From Glycocaulis sp050485565 (lineage in GTDB: Bacteria; Pseudomonadota; Alphaproteobacteria; Caulobacterales; Maricaulaceae): a DNA stretch of 64,000 nt. Below the pieces are notes generated by a model. It did not search any database. It was not told the origin of the DNA and was given only the letters and a program-made list of their open reading frames with translations. Every line of letters starts with the position of its first letter. Position 1 is the first letter of the stretch. Positions 1 through 8,999 of this stretch are shown here, in pieces. A program made the position numbers and the translations under genes. The stretch lies in the NCBI RefSeq assembly GCF_050485565.1, contig NZ_JBJHBQ010000003.1, forward strand, positions 240,259-304,258, in the 5' to 3' direction.

Positions 1-485
1 AGCGGCAGGGCGCATTCTTTCAAGAGCTTGGGCGAGCCGTCCTTGGCGGTATGCTCCATGATGACCACAACGCGCTGGACGCCGGCGACGAGATCCATCG
101 CCCCGCCCATGCCCTTGACCATCTTGCCGGGGATCATCCAGTTGGCGATATCGCCCTTTTCGGAGACTTCCATCGCGCCGAGGATGGACAGATTGATATG
201 CCCGCCGCGGATCATGCCGAAGCTGTCTGCCGAGCTGAAATAGCTGGTCCGGCGCAGCTCTGTAATCGTCTGCTTGCCGGCATTGATGAGGTCCGGGTCC
301 ACCTGGTCCTCGGTCGGGAACGGACCCATGCCCAGCATGCCGTTCTCTGACTGCAGGGTCACATCCATATCCTCGGGGATATAGTTGGCCACGAGCGTCG
401 GAATGCCGATGCCCAGATTGACGTAGAAGCCGTCCTCAAGTTCCTTGGCGGCGCGTTCGGCGAGTTGGTCGCGTGTCCATGCCAT
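1..485 (-). CDS. scoB: 3-oxoacid CoA-transferase subunit B, C-terminus outside window
   Basis: Beta subunit of the ketoacid (acetoacetate/succinyl-CoA) CoA-transferase, which moves CoA between succinate and 3-oxoacids in ketone-body or polyhydroxybutyrate use. The start ATG (483-485) begins MAWTRDQLAERAAKELEDGF and is preceded by GGGAGAG. Residues 22-29 carry VNLGIGIP. Residues 46-49 (SENG) contain Glu47, the expected residue for the glutamyl-CoA intermediate of family I CoA-transferases. About 161 codons are present of roughly 210 expected, so the C-terminus lies beyond base 1. It starts 14 nt after the scoA stop, so the two subunits form one operon. The substrate cannot be fixed from sequence. 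Confidence 0.93.
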   Translation of the reverse strand, partial: MAWTRDQLAERAAKELEDGFYVNLGIGIPTLVANYIPEDMDVTLQSENGMLGMGPFPTEDQVDPDLINAGKQTITELRRTSYFSSADSFGMIRGGHINLSILGAMEVSEKGDIANWMIPGKMVKGMGGAMDLVAGVQRVVVIMEHTAKDGSPKLLKECALP

Positions 486-499
486 GATCTGTCTCTCCC

Positions 500-1195
500 T
501 TAAGCCGCGCGCACGGTGCGCTGTTCGATGCGCTTCTCGTGGCTGCCCTTGATAATGCGCTGAACGAAGATGCCCGGCGTGTGTATGTGGTCGGGATCAA
601 GGCTGCCGACCGGGACAATCTCTTCCACTTCGGCAACCGTCACCTTGCCGGCGGTTGCCATCATCGGATTGAAATTGCGGGCGGTCTTGCGGAAGACCAG
701 ATTGCCTTCGCTATCGCCCTTCCACGCCTTCACGATCGAGAGATCGGCCTTCAGGCCGGTTTCCATCACATAGGTTTCGCCGTCGAACTCGCGCAGCTCC
801 TTGCCCTCGGCGACCAGCGTGCCAACGCCGGTCTTGGTGAAGAAGGCGGGAATGCCCGCGCCCCCTGCCCGGATGCGTTCGGCCAGCGTGCCTTGAGGAT
901 TGAATTCCAGCTCCAGCTCGCCGGAGAGGTATTGCTTCTCGAAGGTCTTGTTCTCGCCCACATAGGACGAGACCATTTTCTTGATCTGGCGGGTATGCAG
1001 CAGCAGGCCCAGCCCGAAATCATCCACCCCGGCATTGTTGGAAATGACGGTCAGGTCCTTCGCGCCGCTATCGCGCAGGGCCAGGATCAGGTTTTCAGGA
1101 ATACCGCACAGTCCGAAACCGCCGGCCATCACGGTCATGCCGTCAAAGGTCAGGCCCTCGAGAGCAGAAACCGCATCCGCATAGACTTTTTTCAC
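500..1195 (-). CDS. scoA: 3-oxoacid CoA-transferase subunit A
   Basis: Alpha subunit of the same CoA-transferase, 231 aa, full family length. Residues 25-33 carry the glycine-rich GGFGLCGIP signature followed by ENLI; the ISNNAG motif near residue 51 is also typical. The start is GTG at 1193-1195, with GGAGG nine bases upstream. It is the first gene of the scoAB operon. A promoter and a palindromic operator lie directly upstream (1221-1259), so expression is probably repressor-controlled. Confidence 0.95.
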   Translation of the reverse strand: MKKVYADAVSALEGLTFDGMTVMAGGFGLCGIPENLILALRDSGAKDLTVISNNAGVDDFGLGLLLHTRQIKKMVSSYVGENKTFEKQYLSGELELEFNPQGTLAERIRAGGAGIPAFFTKTGVGTLVAEGKELREFDGETYVMETGLKADLSIVKAWKGDSEGNLVFRKTARNFNPMMATAGKVTVAEVEEIVPVGSLDPDHIHTPGIFVQRIIKGSHEKRIEQRTVRAA

Positions 1196-1220
1196 CTTGG
1201 GCGTCCTCCGGATAAAAATT

Positions 1221-1259
1221 CAACGTGCGTTGTATAGTTCGCAGGCGGGCATCCGCCAA
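1221..1259 (-). promoter_or_regulatory. scoAB promoter with palindromic operator
   Basis: On the minus strand, TTGGCG (1254-1259) and TATACA (1231-1236) are separated by exactly 17 bp, a good sigma-70 arrangement. A palindrome, CAACG-CA-CGTTG (1221-1232), overlaps the end of the -10 box and the predicted start site, where a bound repressor would block transcription. The regulator is not encoded in the window. TetR- or MerR-type fatty/branched-acid regulators use comparable short palindromes, but the assignment is inference. Confidence 0.55.
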
Positions 1260-1345
1260 GCGGGACTTGCGCCATTGACTGCTGCGCACGGGATAACCGA
1301 TTGGCCGGGCCGGGTCCATGGCGGCCAGGTGAAAGCCTCAGACCC

Positions 1346-1383
1346 AAAAACGCCGGACTGGAGGATCAACCTCCAGCCCGGCG
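1346..1383 (-). terminator. Rho-independent terminator of the BrkB-family gene
   Basis: CGCCGG-A-CTGGAGG (1351-1364), a 5-nt loop, and CCTCCAG-C-CCGGCG (1370-1383) form a 13-bp stem with one mismatch. Read on the minus strand it is followed by five T residues (1350-1346). It lies 117 nt past the stop of the gene at 1501-2397. It would insulate scoAB from that gene. Confidence 0.7.
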
Positions 1384-1500
1384 CTGGTTGAGGAAACACT
1401 TGCCTCACGAAGCCCGGATCCGGCGAGGGACTGGGAACACATGGCCCGGACTTCGAGGCCAAGAAAAGCAAACCCTAGCTGAACCGTTGGTGAACGGTGC

Positions 1501-2397
1501 CTATCCGTCATTCCTGCGGAAATATTCCTTGTCGGCTTCAACCGCGATGGCACCGCCGAAGAACAGCACATAGGCCGCCCAGTAGATCCAGATCAGGAAC
1601 ACGATCACCGCGCCCAGCGAGCCGTAGATGGAGGCATTCACGAAGGCTGAAACATAACCGGTGAAGCCTGCCGACAGCGTCATCCAGAGGACGGTGGAGG
1701 TCGCAGCACCGATCAGGCACGCCGCCCAGCTGGTCTCGCCGGTGCGCTGCATCACATAGCGGTAGAGCAAGGCCAGTACCAGGAACATGCCGCCCACCGA
1801 CAGCGTGACCGGATTGATGAGCAGGCCGACCTCCCCGCCATCCAGCCCCAGCGCCTCGAGCGCCGGGCTGAGAACCGCCGGCACGAAGATCACCGTGAGA
1901 TTGGCCGCGATCAGCAGGCCGATCCCGACCAGTACGGCCATCAGGGCCACAAAATTATAGCGAACCAGCGAGCGCAGTCCCTCGCGCCCGGCAATGGAGT
2001 TGAGCCCGGTAATCACGGCCTTGGTGCCGCGCGAGGCCGCCCAGAGCGCAATCAGCAGCGCGATGGAGCCTTGCAGGGTCAGCGCCGTGGAGGAAGTGGT
2101 GGTCAGCAGCGATATCTGGTTCATCAGGAAGCGGCCCACATCAGGCGGCAGCATCTCCGCCATGCGGCTTACCTGCTCATAGGCTTCCGCCTCGTCATGG
2201 ATCAGCCCGTATATCGAGGCCAGCACCGCAAAAGCGGGAAACAGCCCAAGCAGCGCAAAGAAGGACGCGCCGCCCGCAAACAGCATCACCTCGCGCTGGA
2301 TGATGCGGTGGAAAGCGCGCACGGGGACGGCCACAGGGCCGATGCGCATAACGGCCTCGGCCAAGGGCTTGAGACGGTCCAGTTGTGCTTTGAGCAC
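1501..2397 (-). CDS. YihY/BrkB family inner-membrane protein
   Basis: Polytopic membrane protein of 298 aa, typical length for the YihY/BrkB (former 'ribonuclease BN') family. About six hydrophobic segments are visible, the first around residues 36-62 and the last around 255-285. The final segment contains the aromatic IWIYWAAYVLFFGGA stretch typical of the family. Family members are of uncertain function; a transport or envelope role is usually assumed. The start is GTG at 2395-2397, with GGAAGG about 8 nt upstream. It is a single-gene unit with its own terminator (1346-1383). Confidence 0.85.
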   Translation of the reverse strand: MLKAQLDRLKPLAEAVMRIGPVAVPVRAFHRIIQREVMLFAGGASFFALLGLFPAFAVLASIYGLIHDEAEAYEQVSRMAEMLPPDVGRFLMNQISLLTTTSSTALTLQGSIALLIALWAASRGTKAVITGLNSIAGREGLRSLVRYNFVALMAVLVGIGLLIAANLTVIFVPAVLSPALEALGLDGGEVGLLINPVTLSVGGMFLVLALLYRYVMQRTGETSWAACLIGAATSTVLWMTLSAGFTGYVSAFVNASIYGSLGAVIVFLIWIYWAAYVLFFGGAIAVEADKEYFRRNDG

Positions 2398-2459
2398 CTA
2401 GTTTGCCTTCCTGATGGCTGGCGTCCGTTCTACGGCGAAGACCGGTCCAGTTAAACCGG

Positions 2460-3605
2460 CTAGCTGCGACGCCCGAACGCGCCCTTGCTGTCCAGCGCCG
2501 TGATATCGGCTTCGCCAAAGCCCCAGTCGGCCAGCACGCTGCGGGTATCGGCTCCGGGCGAAGGCGCTGGTCCCTGGATGGCACCGGGCGTCTTCGAAAA
2601 GCGCGGCGCGGGCGCTGCCTGGCGCACACCAGCCACATCGGTGAACACGCCGCGCTCAGCCATGTGCGGGTGGTTTGCCGCCTCCTCAGTGGTCAGCACC
2701 GGCGCAAAGCAGGCATCACTGCCCTCCAGCTCGGCGCGCCATTCATCGCGTGTCCTTGAGGCGAAAGCCGCTTCCAGCTTGACGCGCTGCGCGTCCCACT
2801 GGCTGGCATCATAGGGGTTCGCCATCACCGGATCGCCCGTCAGAGCGAGTTTTTCCAGCAGCAGGGCGTAAAATTCCGGCTCCAGCGGCCCGATGGAGAC
2901 ATGCTTGCCGTCAGCGCATTTATAGGTGCCGTAGAAGGCTGCGCCGCCATCGAGCAGGTTCTCGCCCCTGCCCCGGCTCCAGACGCCCATGGCCTGCAAC
3001 TGGTGTATCGCACCCATCAGCGAGGCCGCGCCGTCGACGATGGCGGCGTCCACCACCTGTCCCTCGCCCGTCGCACGGGCATGGGTGAGAGCAGCCAGCA
3101 CCCCGAACGCCAGATAGAGCGAGCCGCCGCCAAAATCACCGACCAGATTGAGCGGAATGGCCGGACTGTCGGGCGTACCCATCGCGTCCAGCGCGCCGGT
3201 CAGCGAGATATAGTTGATGTCATGCCCCGCGGCGTGCGCCAGCGGGCCATGCTGGCCCCAGCCCGTCATGCGGCCATAGACAAGCGCCTTGTTACGCTGG
3301 TGGGCAATCTCCGGCCCGAGGCCCAGCCGCTCCATCACGCCGGGGCGATAACCCTCCAGCAGGATGTCGGCGCGGCTTATCAGCTTCAGGCACGCCTCGA
3401 CCGCTGCCGGGTTTTTCAGATCGAACGCAGCAGAGCGCCGCCCGCGCGCCAGAATCTCGGCCGCGCCACCGCCATGTGCGCCCGGCCGGTCAATACGCAC
3501 CACGTCCGCGCCCAGATCCGACAAAAGCATCGCTGCAAAAGGTGCAGGCCCCAGCCCAACAAATTCAATCACTTTAACGCCACGCAAAGGGCCTTGTGCG
3601 TTCAT
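2460..3605 (-). CDS. Alpha-methylacyl-CoA racemase (CaiB/BaiF family)
   Basis: Class III CoA-transferase fold protein, 381 aa, most like alpha-methylacyl-CoA racemases, which epimerise 2-methyl-branched acyl-CoAs before beta-oxidation. GRMTGWGQHGPLA at residues 111-123 and AGHDINYIS at 126-134 are the racemase signature. His128 and Asp157 (in VGDFGGG) correspond to the His/Asp catalytic pair of the mycobacterial racemase. The open frame extends 19 codons upstream, but MNAQGPLRGVKVIEF at 3605 matches the family start. It is divergent from the PopA-like gene with a 104-bp gap. The same-strand BrkB gene starts 62 nt downstream. A CoA-transferase role cannot be excluded. Confidence 0.88.
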   Translation of the reverse strand: MNAQGPLRGVKVIEFVGLGPAPFAAMLLSDLGADVVRIDRPGAHGGGAAEILARGRRSAAFDLKNPAAVEACLKLISRADILLEGYRPGVMERLGLGPEIAHQRNKALVYGRMTGWGQHGPLAHAAGHDINYISLTGALDAMGTPDSPAIPLNLVGDFGGGSLYLAFGVLAALTHARATGEGQVVDAAIVDGAASLMGAIHQLQAMGVWSRGRGENLLDGGAAFYGTYKCADGKHVSIGPLEPEFYALLLEKLALTGDPVMANPYDASQWDAQRVKLEAAFASRTRDEWRAELEGSDACFAPVLTTEEAANHPHMAERGVFTDVAGVRQAAPAPRFSKTPGAIQGPAPSPGADTRSVLADWGFGEADITALDSKGAFGRRS

Positions 3606-3709
3606 GGAGCTGCTCCGGGTAGCGAAATAATGGTGCGTTTGAAGGAATTCGGGTTGTGACACTGAAATTACATCGACACAATGCCAGCTCTGTCAGGTTC
3701 GGGGGACCG

Positions 3710-4987
3710 ATGGGGCGTGCTGTCACACTACTCGTTTGCGGAAACGCAGAAGCCGCGGGGGAACTCGCCGCAGAGCTGTGTGATCTGGGCTTTTCCACGC
3801 GTTCAGTGAGCGCGCAGGATGCCCCTGCCGCCCTGCAATCAGAACCTGTTGATGCCATCGTCGCGCTGGAACCGCTTGATCGCGCGGCAGACCTGCCAGC
3901 GCGGGCGGTGATTTCCCTTGCTGGCGCTTTTGAGGGCGCACACGCCGCCATCGTGCCGCCCGCTCACCCGATCCAGATTGCCGCGCGGGTGCGTTCGCTC
4001 CTGCGCCTCGGCGTGCTGGAAGAAACCGCGCGTCAAAGGCTGGCGGATCTCGGCGATGCGGGACATTTGCTGCACAAGTCCGAGCAGAAGGGCGGGCCTA
4101 TCTCCGTGCTCTATGCCGGGCCGCCCGACCCGGCCTATCTCAGGCTGGAGCACGCGCTGGAACGGGCCAATGCGCAGACGGTGGCGGCCTTCTCCACCTT
4201 CAACGCCTTTGACTATCTCCATGAGCGCGCGTTTGACGCCGTCGTTCTCAATACCCGGCCCAAGCCGGATGTGGCCCACACGGTCTGTTCGGCCATGCGC
4301 CGCAATACGCGCCTTTACCACACCCCGACCGTGCTTTTGAGCCATGACGAGGTGTATCGCGCCGCCGACGAGGCGTTTGCGCGCGGCGCGTCGGACATTC
4401 TGCCCGCCTCGCTGGACGCTGATGATCTGGCTGCGCGCATTCTGGCGCTGGCACAGGAAAGACGGCGCCGGCGCCTTTCCAAGGGGCTGCTGGAATCGTG
4501 CCGGGTGTCGGCGGTACTCGATAGCGAAACAGACCTCTTCAACGACACGTTCGGCCGCCGCCATTTGTCCAGCCTGATCGATGTTGCGCAGACCCAGGGC
4601 CTGCCGCTTTCGCTGATCGGGCTGAGAGCGTCCATTCCCGGCGCGGCGGGGCCGTCCGATGGGCGCCACGCGTCCGGCGCGCTCAACCAGTTTGCCTCCA
4701 TGCTGCGCCACTGCGTGCGGGCCGAGGATCTGGCCGTACGCCTGTCGGCCAACACCTTCTATCTCGCCTTGCCCGGCACCAGCACCGTCGATGCTCAGGT
4801 TGTTGCCGCGCGCGTTGCCGCGATTGCCGAGTGCACGGCCTATGAGGGTGAAGACCCCCAAATGCCCTTCCGCATCGTGCTGCGCCATGAAGTGGCCGAT
4901 GCGGGCTCTGGCGACAAGGCGCAGACCCTTATCGCACGGGCCTTCAACGCCCTGCACCCGGAACGCACTGCGGTAGCGGCCGTTTAG
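3710..4987 (+). CDS. PopA-like degenerate receiver-receiver-GGDEF c-di-GMP effector
   Basis: Protein of 425 aa with two receiver-like domains (about 1-105 and 130-250), a basic linker (RRRRRLSK at 251-258) and a GGDEF-like domain (about 268-420). Neither receiver keeps the phosphoacceptor: the first reads VDAIVALEP and the second FDAVVLNTRP, with Asn where Asp is expected. The GGDEF signature is replaced by SANTF (346-350), so cyclase activity is unlikely. RAED (337-340) sits nine residues before it, exactly where PleD and PopA have the RxxD inhibitory site that binds c-di-GMP. Caulobacter PopA, with this architecture, recruits CtrA and other ClpXP substrates for degradation; that role here is inference. 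The start at 3710 follows GGGGGA; an upstream start at 3656 lacks a ribosome site. The stop overlaps the mfd stop by 4 nt. Confidence 0.8.
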   Translation: MGRAVTLLVCGNAEAAGELAAELCDLGFSTRSVSAQDAPAALQSEPVDAIVALEPLDRAADLPARAVISLAGAFEGAHAAIVPPAHPIQIAARVRSLLRLGVLEETARQRLADLGDAGHLLHKSEQKGGPISVLYAGPPDPAYLRLEHALERANAQTVAAFSTFNAFDYLHERAFDAVVLNTRPKPDVAHTVCSAMRRNTRLYHTPTVLLSHDEVYRAADEAFARGASDILPASLDADDLAARILALAQERRRRRLSKGLLESCRVSAVLDSETDLFNDTFGRRHLSSLIDVAQTQGLPLSLIGLRASIPGAAGPSDGRHASGALNQFASMLRHCVRAEDLAVRLSANTFYLALPGTSTVDAQVVAARVAAIAECTAYEGEDPQMPFRIVLRHEVADAGSGDKAQTLIARAFNALHPERTAVAAV

Positions 4988-7900
4988 GCCGCTGCCCGCC
5001 CGCGAGATGCAGCATCGGCGATGGGAGCGATCAGGCGTTGCACGCCCTTGAGGCGCTCGCCCACATCCGGGAAATCACCGCGCAGCACCATCGAATTGTC
5101 GGGCCGCAGCTTGTAGTCGGCGGGCCGCCGGTTCATCAGCTCGATCAGCGCCATCGGATCCTTGAAGGCGTGATCGCGGAAGGTTGCCACCGCGCCCTTC
5201 GGCCCGGCATCGAGCTTGGCGATACCGGCGCGCTTGCACAGCGCCTTGATGGCGACGACTTGCATCAGGCTTTCCACTTCATCAGGCAGCGGGCCGAACC
5301 GGTCGATCAGTTCGGCGGCAAACGCCTCACGTTCCTGCTTCGTGTCGAGCTTTGACAAACGCCGGTAAAGCCCCATACGCACATCAAGATCGGGAACGTA
5401 ATGGTCCGGGATCAGCACCGCTGCGCCGGTATTGATCTGCGGTGACCAGTCGCCCTCATCCAGCGCCGGGCCATCGGTTTTCAGCGAGGCAACGGCTTCT
5501 TCCAGCATGGCCTGATAGAGCTCCACGCCAACATCGCGGATATGCCCCGACTGCTCCTCACCAAGCAGATTGCCGCCGCCGCGCAAATCAAGATCGTGGC
5601 TAGCCAGCGTGAAACCTGCCCCCAGGCTATCGAGCGATTGCAGGACTTTCAGGCGCTTCTCCGCGCCTTCGGTGATCTTCTCGCGCGCAGGCGTGGTGAG
5701 ATAGGCGTAGGCGCGCGCCTTGGAGCGCCCTACCCGTCCGCGCAGCTGGTAAAGCTGGGCCAGCCCGAACCGGTCGGCGCGGTGAACCACCAGCGTATTG
5801 GCCGTCGGCACGTCGATGCCGGATTCCACGATCGTGGTGGATAGGAGCACATCGAACCGGCCTTCATAGAAGGCGGTCATAATGTCTTCCAGCGCGGTGG
5901 CGGCCATCTGGCCATGGGCAATCTCGAAGCTGATTTCCGGCACCGCTTCGCGCAGGAATTCGGCCGTGTCCTCAAGATCGGAAATACGCGGCACCACGAA
6001 GAAGCTCTGCCCGCCCCGGTATTTCTCCCGCAGCAGCGCCTCGCGCGCGGTAACCGGATCGAACGGCGCGACATAGGTGCGCACGGCCAGACGGTCCACG
6101 GGCGGCGTAGCGATGATGGAGAGATCGCGTATCCCGCTCATCGCCAGTTGCAGCGTGCGGGGAATGGGCGTTGCGGTCAGGGTCAGCACGTGGACATCGG
6201 TGCGCAGCTCTTTCAGGCGCTCCTTATGCTTCACCCCGAAATGCTGCTCCTCGTCGATCACCAGCAGGCCAAGATCGGAGAAGGTGATCGTCTTGGCCAG
6301 CAGGGCGTGGGTGCCGACGACGATCTCGCAGCGCCCCTCCGCCAGCTCAATGCGCGTTTCGGCCGCTTCCTTCGCGCCGACCAGCCGCGAGAGGTGGCGC
6401 ACCTTGACCGGCCAGCCCTTGAAGCGCTCCACGAACGTGTTGAAGTGCTGGCGGGCCAGCAGGGTGGTCGGCGCCACCACCGCCACCTGCTTGCCGCTCA
6501 TCGCGGTGATGAAGGCCGCACGCAGCGCGACTTCGGTCTTGCCAAAACCCACATCGCCGCAGATCAGCCTGTCCATCGGACGGCCACGGGCGAGATCCTC
6601 GAACACATCCTCAATGGCTGAGAGCTGGTCGTCGGTCTCGGCAAACGGGAAGCGCGCAGCGAACTCGTCGTAAATTCCCGCTGGCGGTTCGATGACCACG
6701 CCCTCGCGGGCATTGCGCTCTGCGGCGATGCGGATCAGCTCGTCGGCCATGTCGCGCAGGCGCTTCTTCGCCTTGGCCTTGCGCGCCTGCCAGGCAACAC
6801 CACCCAGTCTGTCCAGCTGCGCGGTCTCGCTGTCATTGCCGTAGCGCGAGAGCAGCTCGATATTCTCTACCGGCAGGAAGAGCTTGGCCGCGCCGGCATA
6901 TTCCAGCTCCAGACAATCGTGCGGCGCGTCCTGCACGGTCAGCGTTTTGAGGCCCAGATAGCGGCCCAGCCCGTGATCGGAATGGACCACCAGATCACCG
7001 GCCGAAAGGCTTCCCGCTTCCGTGATGAAGTCCGCATTCTTGCGCTTGCGCACCCGGCGGGCCAGCCGGTCGCCCAGAATGTCCTGCTCGGCGACCACCG
7101 CCAGCATATCAGTCTCGAACCCCTGCTCCAGCGGCAGGACGACGCGCGCAATCGCGCTTTTGGGCAGGCCCTGCACGGCGTTCCAGTCGCGCGCAATGGC
7201 GATAGGGGCAAGACCGTGTTCGCCGAGCACGTTTGCCAGCCGGTCAGATGCGCCCTCGGTCCAGCCTGCGACCATCACCCGCTTGCCGGACTGGCGAAGC
7301 TGGACGATGTGCTGGCGCGCCGCGTCAAACACGTTGTGTCCCGCCTGACGCTCGGCGGCGAAGCTGCGCCCGATCCGCCCCGGCAGGGTGACGACATGCT
7401 CGCCCGGCTCATGCAGGGCCGTGAAGCGGCGCGTGGCGCGCTGCGATAGCATCGCCTCCCACTCATCGCCCGTCAGATAGAGTGCCTCAGGCTCCAGCGC
7501 GCGGTAGACCGGCGCGGAGAACGCGCCCTTGCCGGTGCTGGCCTGAGCGGCGTCCTGGCGGGCCTGATAATAGTCCGCGATCTGTTCCAGCCGTTCGGCA
7601 ACCGCATCGCTGCTCAGCGGATCAAGCGCGGTGATGCCGCTCGTGCCGAGATAATCGAACACCGTCTCCATGCGCTCATGGAAAAGCGGCAGCCAGTGCT
7701 CGGCCCCTTGCGGGCGCGCGCCTGCGCTGACCGAATCGTAGACCGGATCGCCCGACACCGCGCCGCCAAAGCGTTTCAGGAAGCCGGAGCGGAAGCGCGA
7801 GATCGCCGCCTCGTCGATCAGCACTTCGCTGACCGGCGTGAACTCCACGCCTTTGAGCTGGCGGGTCGTGCGCTGGGTCTCGACATCGAATGCACGTACC

Positions 7901-8481
7901 GATTCCAGCGTGTCGCCGAAGAAATCGAGCCTTACCGGCTCCTCTGCGCTCGCCGGAAACACATCAATCACCCCGCCGCGCACCGCAAAATCACCGCGCT
8001 CGGAGACGGTGGCCGTGCGGGTATAGCCATTGGCGGCGAAATAGGCCGTCAGGCGTTCGACCTCGACCACGCCGCCCTGCCTGGCGCTGATGCCAGCCGT
8101 CTGCATCACGCTGCGCGGGGCTACCCGCTGCAGCACGCCATTCACCGTCGCGATGACGATCAGCGTGCCATCCTTGCTGGCATCCCAGTTGGCGAGGCGA
8201 TGCAGCGCCCCTGCCCGGCGCGCCGCCGTGCGCGGGCTGGGGCTGATCCGGTCATAGGGCTGGCAGTCCCAGGCGGGCAGGCGCAGGCGGGCAATGTCCG
8301 GGCAGAAGAAGGCACAAGCCTCAGCGAACGCCAGCGCGCGCGCCTCGTCCGACGCGATGAAGAGATTGATCCCGCCGCGAAGGCGCGCCGCATCGCAGAA
8401 AACCAGCGCGTCATAGCCTTCCGGCACACCGCTAAGGGTGAGACTTTCCGCCGCGGCGGCGATACGGTTCAGATCGGTCAT
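4984..8481 (-). CDS. mfd: Transcription-repair coupling factor Mfd
   Basis: Mfd displaces RNA polymerase stalled at DNA lesions and recruits UvrA. Length 1165 aa, normal for the family. Order of parts: UvrB-like N-terminal region, RNA-polymerase-interaction domain (GDLVVHSDHGLGRYLGL, about residues 500-520), RecG-like translocase with Walker A GDVGFGKTE, Walker B DEEQHFG and TATPIPRTL, then the C-terminal TRCF domain. The start is taken at MTDLNRIAAAAE (8481). An extension to 8532 is open, but it would run through the hairpin at 8509-8537 and has no family similarity. It lies downstream of sdhE on the same strand and meets the popA-like gene tail to tail with a 4-nt overlap. Confidence 0.97.
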   Translation of the reverse strand: MTDLNRIAAAAESLTLSGVPEGYDALVFCDAARLRGGINLFIASDEARALAFAEACAFFCPDIARLRLPAWDCQPYDRISPSPRTAARRAGALHRLANWDASKDGTLIVIATVNGVLQRVAPRSVMQTAGISARQGGVVEVERLTAYFAANGYTRTATVSERGDFAVRGGVIDVFPASAEEPVRLDFFGDTLESVRAFDVETQRTTRQLKGVEFTPVSEVLIDEAAISRFRSGFLKRFGGAVSGDPVYDSVSAGARPQGAEHWLPLFHERMETVFDYLGTSGITALDPLSSDAVAERLEQIADYYQARQDAAQASTGKGAFSAPVYRALEPEALYLTGDEWEAMLSQRATRRFTALHEPGEHVVTLPGRIGRSFAAERQAGHNVFDAARQHIVQLRQSGKRVMVAGWTEGASDRLANVLGEHGLAPIAIARDWNAVQGLPKSAIARVVLPLEQGFETDMLAVVAEQDILGDRLARRVRKRKNADFITEAGSLSAGDLVVHSDHGLGRYLGLKTLTVQDAPHDCLELEYAGAAKLFLPVENIELLSRYGNDSETAQLDRLGGVAWQARKAKAKKRLRDMADELIRIAAERNAREGVVIEPPAGIYDEFAARFPFAETDDQLSAIEDVFEDLARGRPMDRLICGDVGFGKTEVALRAAFITAMSGKQVAVVAPTTLLARQHFNTFVERFKGWPVKVRHLSRLVGAKEAAETRIELAEGRCEIVVGTHALLAKTITFSDLGLLVIDEEQHFGVKHKERLKELRTDVHVLTLTATPIPRTLQLAMSGIRDLSIIATPPVDRLAVRTYVAPFDPVTAREALLREKYRGGQSFFVVPRISDLEDTAEFLREAVPEISFEIAHGQMAATALEDIMTAFYEGRFDVLLSTTIVESGIDVPTANTLVVHRADRFGLAQLYQLRGRVGRSKARAYAYLTTPAREKITEGAEKRLKVLQSLDSLGAGFTLASHDLDLRGGGNLLGEEQSGHIRDVGVELYQAMLEEAVASLKTDGPALDEGDWSPQINTGAAVLIPDHYVPDLDVRMGLYRRLSKLDTKQEREAFAAELIDRFGPLPDEVESLMQVVAIKALCKRAGIAKLDAGPKGAVATFRDHAFKDPMALIELMNRRPADYKLRPDNSMVLRGDFPDVGERLKGVQRLIAPIADAASRGRAAA

Positions 8482-8508
8482 CTCTTCACGTCCATCAATA
8501 CGGTATCG

Positions 8509-8537
8509 CCCGCATGGGCGTTTTGGCCCCATGCGGG
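8509..8537 (-). other. Perfect inverted repeat in the sdhE-mfd gap
   Basis: CCCGCATGGG (8509-8518) and CCCATGCGGG (8528-8537) are perfect 10-bp arms around a 9-nt loop, 28 nt upstream of the mfd start. No T tract follows, so it is not a standard terminator; an mRNA processing or stability element is possible. A smaller perfect hairpin, CCGGCG-AA-CGCCGG, lies at 8562-8575. Confidence 0.5.
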
Positions 8538-8586
8538 TTGTCTGGTTTCCTCAGCGTTTTCCCGGCGAACGCCGGTGAAACGCGTG

Positions 8587-8907
8587 TTAGTTGCCGCCCG
8601 GACCGTCGCTCACGATGGCCTCATGGCGGAAGCCTTTAAGCGCATCCAGCACCGGGCCGTCATAATTGGCCGGCGTCTCCGCCCGGCCCGTGATCCACGC
8701 ATAAACCTCGGTGTCCGGCGCGTCGAGCAGGCGCTCAAACTCGTCCAGCTCCGCCGGGCTCAGGCCCTCAAGGCGTGCCTCGGCAAACCGGCCCATGATG
8801 AGGTCGGCCTCCTTGAAGCCGCGCCGCCACGCCCGGAAGGTCAGGCGCTTCTTGCGGTCGGTGTCGTTGATGGACGGATTGGGATCGGAAAACGGATCAT
8901 CACTCAT
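8587..8907 (-). CDS. sdhE: SdhE-family FAD assembly factor for succinate dehydrogenase
   Basis: Small soluble protein of 106 aa. SdhE promotes covalent attachment of FAD to the SdhA flavoprotein. The RAWRRGFKEADLIMGRFAE segment (residues 25-43) contains the conserved RGxxExD-type motif, and the helical FERLLDAPDTEVYAWITG region is also typical. It is slightly longer than E. coli SdhE (88 aa) because of an acidic N-terminus and a C-terminal tail. It sits upstream of mfd on the same strand and is divergent from the AT-rich protease gene. Confidence 0.9.
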   Translation of the reverse strand: MSDDPFSDPNPSINDTDRKKRLTFRAWRRGFKEADLIMGRFAEARLEGLSPAELDEFERLLDAPDTEVYAWITGRAETPANYDGPVLDALKGFRHEAIVSDGPGGN

Positions 8908-8999
8908 GGCGCGGGATATAGCGGGCGACGGGGACGAGGCAAAGGGTATTAGGTGACAGCCATCTATCGCTACGGTAAGCCCTTCGCATAGGAGGCAAC

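Noticed and set aside
3839..4957. A 372-codon open frame opposite the PopA-like gene
   Set aside because: Shadow frame; the sense gene has receiver and GGDEF-like motifs in order and a good ribosome site.
8887..8907. GGATCA near the sdhE start as another RpoE-type promoter
   Set aside because: It lies inside the sdhE coding sequence and has no TA-rich hexamer 18 bp away.
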